Both the position numbers and the translations under genes were made by a program. The notes under the pieces are model-generated. The model worked only from the letters and a program-made list of their open reading frames with translations, did no database searches and was not told the DNA's origin. Below, piece after piece: positions 14,114-16,328 of a stretch of DNA of 16,328 nt. The stretch's first letter is position 1, and each line of letters begins with the position of its first letter. The DNA is from Actinomycetota bacterium. Its GTDB lineage: Bacteria; Actinomycetota; Thermoleophilia; Solirubrobacterales; 70-9. The stretch is from the NCBI GenBank assembly GCA_005884305.1, contig VAYL01000156.1, positions 16,494 through 32,821 of the forward strand. The letters run 5' to 3'.

Positions 14114-14740
14114 ATGCGGGTCAAGTTCTGCGGCATCACGCGTACCGAGGACGCCCTCGAGGCGGCGCGCCTGGGTGCCTGGGCGATCGGGCTGAATCAC
14201 TGGCCCGACAGCCCGCGGTACTGCGAGCCGGACGCCGCCGTTGAGATCTCGGCGGCTCTGAAGCGGGAGCTCGAGGTGGTGGGGGTGTTCGTCAACCCGA
14301 CGCTTGACGAGCTCGCCGTGGCGGCCGAGAACGAGTCGCTCACGATGCTTCAGCTCCACGGCGGCGAAGGTGCCGCGTTCTGCCGCGAGGCGGCGCGCCG
14401 CACCGGCTGCAAGATCATCAAGGCGATCCGGGTCCGCAGCAGGGCCGACGTGCGCGCCGCCGAGGCGTATAGGACGGATTTCCATCTCCTGGACGCGCAC
14501 CGTCCCGCCGCGCCGGGCGGGACGGGCGAGAGCTTCGACTGGGAGCTTCTCGTCGACCGCCAGTCCGATGTCCCACTGATCCTGGCCGGCGGTCTCAACC
14601 CGGACAACGTGGACGAGGCGGTAGCCACCGTGCGGCCTTTCGCCGTCGACGTGGCAAGCGGTGTCGAGTCCGAGCCCGGGATCAAGGATCACGAGCTGAT
14701 GGCGGCGTTCGCGGAGCGCGCGCAGGCATTTGTGTCATGA
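14114..14740 (+). CDS. trpF: Phosphoribosylanthranilate isomerase
   Basis: This 208-residue TIM barrel performs the Amadori rearrangement of PRA to CdRP. The family signature KFCGIT (4-9, catalytic Cys6) opens the protein. The barrel continues with LQLHG (79-83), HLLDAH with the probable catalytic Asp127, GGTGESFDW (135-143), LAGGLNPDNV (157-166) and VDVASGVE (178-185), which binds phosphate. The length is typical. The ATG at 14114 is supported by TAACCT 7 nt upstream. A 58-nt gap carrying two hairpins separates it from trpB. The gene is intact, unlike trpB. Confidence 0.95.
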   Translation: MRVKFCGITRTEDALEAARLGAWAIGLNHWPDSPRYCEPDAAVEISAALKRELEVVGVFVNPTLDELAVAAENESLTMLQLHGGEGAAFCREAARRTGCKIIKAIRVRSRADVRAAEAYRTDFHLLDAHRPAAPGGTGESFDWELLVDRQSDVPLILAGGLNPDNVDEAVATVRPFAVDVASGVESEPGIKDHELMAAFAERAQAFVS

Positions 14741-14784
14741 GGTGCTTTAGCACCGAAACTGGCATGTCAGGCGGCGCAGCCGCC
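14741..14784 (+). repeat. Double hairpin element between trpF and trpB
   Basis: Hairpin 1 is GGTGC-TTTA-GCACC (14741-14754) and starts directly after the trpF stop. Hairpin 2 is GGCGGC-GCA-GCCGCC (14770-14784). The 15-nt linker reads GAAACTGGCATGTCA. This paired-hairpin layout resembles REP/BIME-type intergenic repeats, but whether copies exist elsewhere cannot be seen here. It lies just before the trpB ribosome binding site, so an RNA role (stability or coupling) is also possible. Confidence 0.55.
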
Positions 14785-14786
14785 GC

Positions 14787-14794
14787 AAGAGGTG
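14787..14794 (+). promoter_or_regulatory. Ribosome binding site of trpB
   Basis: AAGAGGTG ends 4 nt before the trpB ATG at 14799. It is one of the few clear Shine-Dalgarno-like sites in the window and contrasts with the leaderless-type starts. Confidence 0.5.
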
Positions 14795-14798
14795 TGGC

Positions 14799-16045
14799 AT
14801 GAGCGCGATCGCCGTCGAAGAGCGCTTTGGCCCCTACGGGGGCCGCTACGTCCCCGAGGTGCTGATTCCGGCCCTCGACGAGCTGACCGCGGCGTGGAGC
14901 GAGGCCCGTGACGACGCGGGCTTCCGCGAGGAGCTCGACGGGCTCCTTCATGACTACGTGGGTCGTCCGACGCCGCTCTATCTCGCCTCACGGTTGTCCG
15001 AGCGCGTCGGGCATCGTGTCTACCTGAAGCGCGAGGACCTGGCCCATACCGGCGCACATAAGATCAACAACGCGATCGGGCAGGCGCTCCTCGCCCGCCG
15101 GATGGGCAAGGAGCGGATCATCGCCGAGACCGGCGCCGGCCAGCATGGCGTGGCCGCGGCGACCGCATGCGCCCTGCTGGGGCTCGAATGCGTCGTGTAC
15201 ATGGGCACGGAGGACATGAGGCGCCAGGCCCCGAATGTCGAGCGGATGGGGCTGCTGGGCGCCGAGGTGCGCCCGGTGGAGGCGGGGGCGCGAACCCTGA
15301 AGGAGGCCGTGAGCGCGGCGATCCGCGACTGGGTCACGAACGTCGGCACGACGCACTACATAATCGGCTCCGCGGTCGGGCCGGCGCCTTACCCGGCCCT
15401 TGTCCGTGACCTCCAGCGCGTGATCGGCGACGAGTCCCGCGAGCAGGCGCTCGCCGCGGAGGGCGAGCTTCCGGCGCGGGTGATCGCGTGCGTCGGCGGG
15501 GGATCGAATGCGATCGGAACCTTCTATGCGTTCATCGAGGACCAGGGCGTGGAGCTGATCGGCACCGAGGCGGGGGGAGAGGGGCTCGATGGACATCACG
15601 GTGCCTCGCTCGTGGCGGGCCGCACCGGCGTCCTTCACGGAGCCCTCTCGTCGGTCCTGGCGGACGCCGAGGGCCAGATCCTGGAGGCGCACTCGCTCTC
15701 GGCCGGACTCGATTACCCGGGAGTTGGGCCGGAGCATGCTCAGCTTCGCGACTTGGGCCGCGCGCGTTACGAGGCCGTGACGGATGCCGAGGCGCTGCGG
15801 GCGTTCCGGGAGCTGGCGCTGAGCCCGCCCACGCAATCGCGTGGCTTCTAAAGGATGCGGAGCCTGGCAGTAACCCCGCCGGCGCGGACGCGGGAGCGCA
15901 AGAGAAACGCCTGAGCCGAAGGCGAAGGCAAGGTATTCGGGCGGGAGCGGAGCAGGCGGCGGGCTTTGATTTGGTATGTCTCAGCGGGCGGGGGGACAAG
16001 GACCTGGCCGAGGCCGTGGAGCGCCTCGGCGAGCTCGATGGCTGA
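14799..16045 (+). pseudogene. trpB: Tryptophan synthase beta chain, frameshifted, with an in-frame insertion
   Basis: TrpB joins indole and serine using PLP. From the ATG the first 342 residues are normal: [10 protein letters not shown] (11-20), the PLP lysine Lys88 in [18 protein letters not shown] (110-117) with the catalytic Glu, and the phosphate-binding GGGSNAIG. At about 15821 the frame would end as [13 protein letters not shown]. The real C-terminus continues in another frame ([15 protein letters not shown]), and the expected EGIIPALE block between is absent (a loss of 3n+1 nt, about 25). After AEPG a 93-nt segment (15869-15961) interrupts the protein, then GFDLVCLSGRGDKDLAEAVERLGELDG completes it and stops at 16043-16045. 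The stop overlaps trpA by 8 nt as normal. As written the gene would yield a protein lacking the CLSGRGDKD cofactor-site strand. Confidence 0.85.
15869..15961 (+). repeat. 93-nt in-frame insertion within trpB
   Basis: The segment separates AEPG from GFDLVCLSG, which are adjacent or nearly so in the family. It is 31 codons long with no stop in the trpB downstream frame and encodes an Ala/Gly/Arg-rich peptide including RLSRRRRQG. It holds a 9-nt direct repeat GCGGGAGCG (15890-15898 and 15941-15949, period 51), a hairpin CGCCT/AGGCG (15908-15912, 15920-15924) and tandem GAAGGC. It looks like a small palindromic or repeat element rather than native TrpB sequence; its identity is unknown. Confidence 0.55.
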
Positions 16046-16328
16046 GGCGGTCGCGGCGGGCGCCGAGCGCATCGGCGAGGCGTTTGCGGGCGCCCGCTCC
16101 GACGGGCGTGCTGCGCTGATGCCGTACATGATGGGCGGCTTTCCCGACATGGACACCTCGCTCGCCGTGGCCGACGCCTACGCCGAGTCGGGAGCGGACC
16201 TCGTGGAGCTGGGGGTTCCGTTCTCGGACCCGCTCGCCGACGGGCCCGTGATCCACGCCGCGGGCACGCGCGCGCTCGCCGCCGGCGCGACTCTCGAGGG
16301 TGTGCTGGAGATCTGCGATCGCCTGGCG
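16038..16328 (+). CDS. trpA: Tryptophan synthase alpha chain, 3'-truncated by window edge
   Basis: The ATG at 16038 overlaps the trpB stop by 8 nt, the usual coupling for the two subunits. The 97 visible residues include MPYMMGGFPD (28-37), DLVELGVPFSDPLADGP (54-70) with the catalytic Glu57 and Asp68, and VIHAAGTRAL. TrpA cleaves indole-3-glycerol phosphate to indole and glyceraldehyde 3-phosphate and channels indole to TrpB. The visible part is intact; the remainder (about 160-170 residues by family length) lies beyond the window. Confidence 0.93.
   Translation, partial: MAEAVAAGAERIGEAFAGARSDGRAALMPYMMGGFPDMDTSLAVADAYAESGADLVELGVPFSDPLADGPVIHAAGTRALAAGATLEGVLEICDRLA

Noticed and set aside
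1..16328. A defence, toxin-antitoxin, phage or biosynthetic system
   Set aside because: All genes are recognisable housekeeping or amino-acid biosynthesis genes apart from one DUF2269-like membrane protein; no integrase, transposase, nuclease-toxin or antitoxin-like gene is present.

Overview
This window is about 70% GC, gene-dense DNA with all genes on the + strand, from a bacterial chromosome. Protein features suggest Actinomycetota, most likely the Thermoleophilia (Solirubrobacterales/Gaiellales type). These include MaoC-type HadA/HadB dehydratases, a bifunctional HisIE, HrcA next to DnaJ, and frequent GTG/TTG starts with 1-4 nt overlaps. The assignment is inference from gene content and order, not from a marker tree.

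Layout. 1-748: the end of hadA and a complete hadB, the two hot-dog subunits of a fatty-acid (3R)-hydroxyacyl dehydratase. 938-3921: hrcA, dnaJ and prmA (heat-shock repressor, co-chaperone, ribosomal protein L11 methyltransferase). 4006-4485: a four-helix membrane protein resembling DUF2269. 4482-8028: a compact housekeeping run, murI, yqeY, phoH, ybeY and era (cell-wall glutamate racemase, GatB/YqeY protein, PhoH ATPase, rRNA endonuclease, ribosome GTPase). 8115-16328: hisIE followed by tryptophan genes trpE, trpG, trpD, trpC, trpF, trpB and trpA, with an HtrA-type serine protease between trpC and trpF. The set would convert chorismate to tryptophan, but the window ends inside trpA.

Two trp genes are not intact as written. 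trpE needs two frame changes, and each coincides with a missing conserved block. trpB loses a conserved block with a frame change near its 3' end, and about 40 nt later carries a 93-nt in-frame insertion. The neighbouring genes read cleanly. Either the pathway is decaying in this lineage or the assembly is faulty or mixed there.

The most distinctive non-coding features are: two heptamer-built inverted repeats bracketing trpG, the second of which supplies the last codons and stop of trpG; a double hairpin between trpF and trpB; an 11-bp-arm palindrome ahead of hisIE; a perfect 8-bp-arm palindrome in the hrcA promoter; and a recurrent TANNNT element exactly 7 nt before four start codons, implying leaderless transcripts. 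murI has no ATG/GTG/TTG start that preserves its N-terminal motif and probably starts at CTG. No RNA genes, CRISPR arrays, insertion sequences or long gene-free stretches were seen; the longest gap is about 190 nt.
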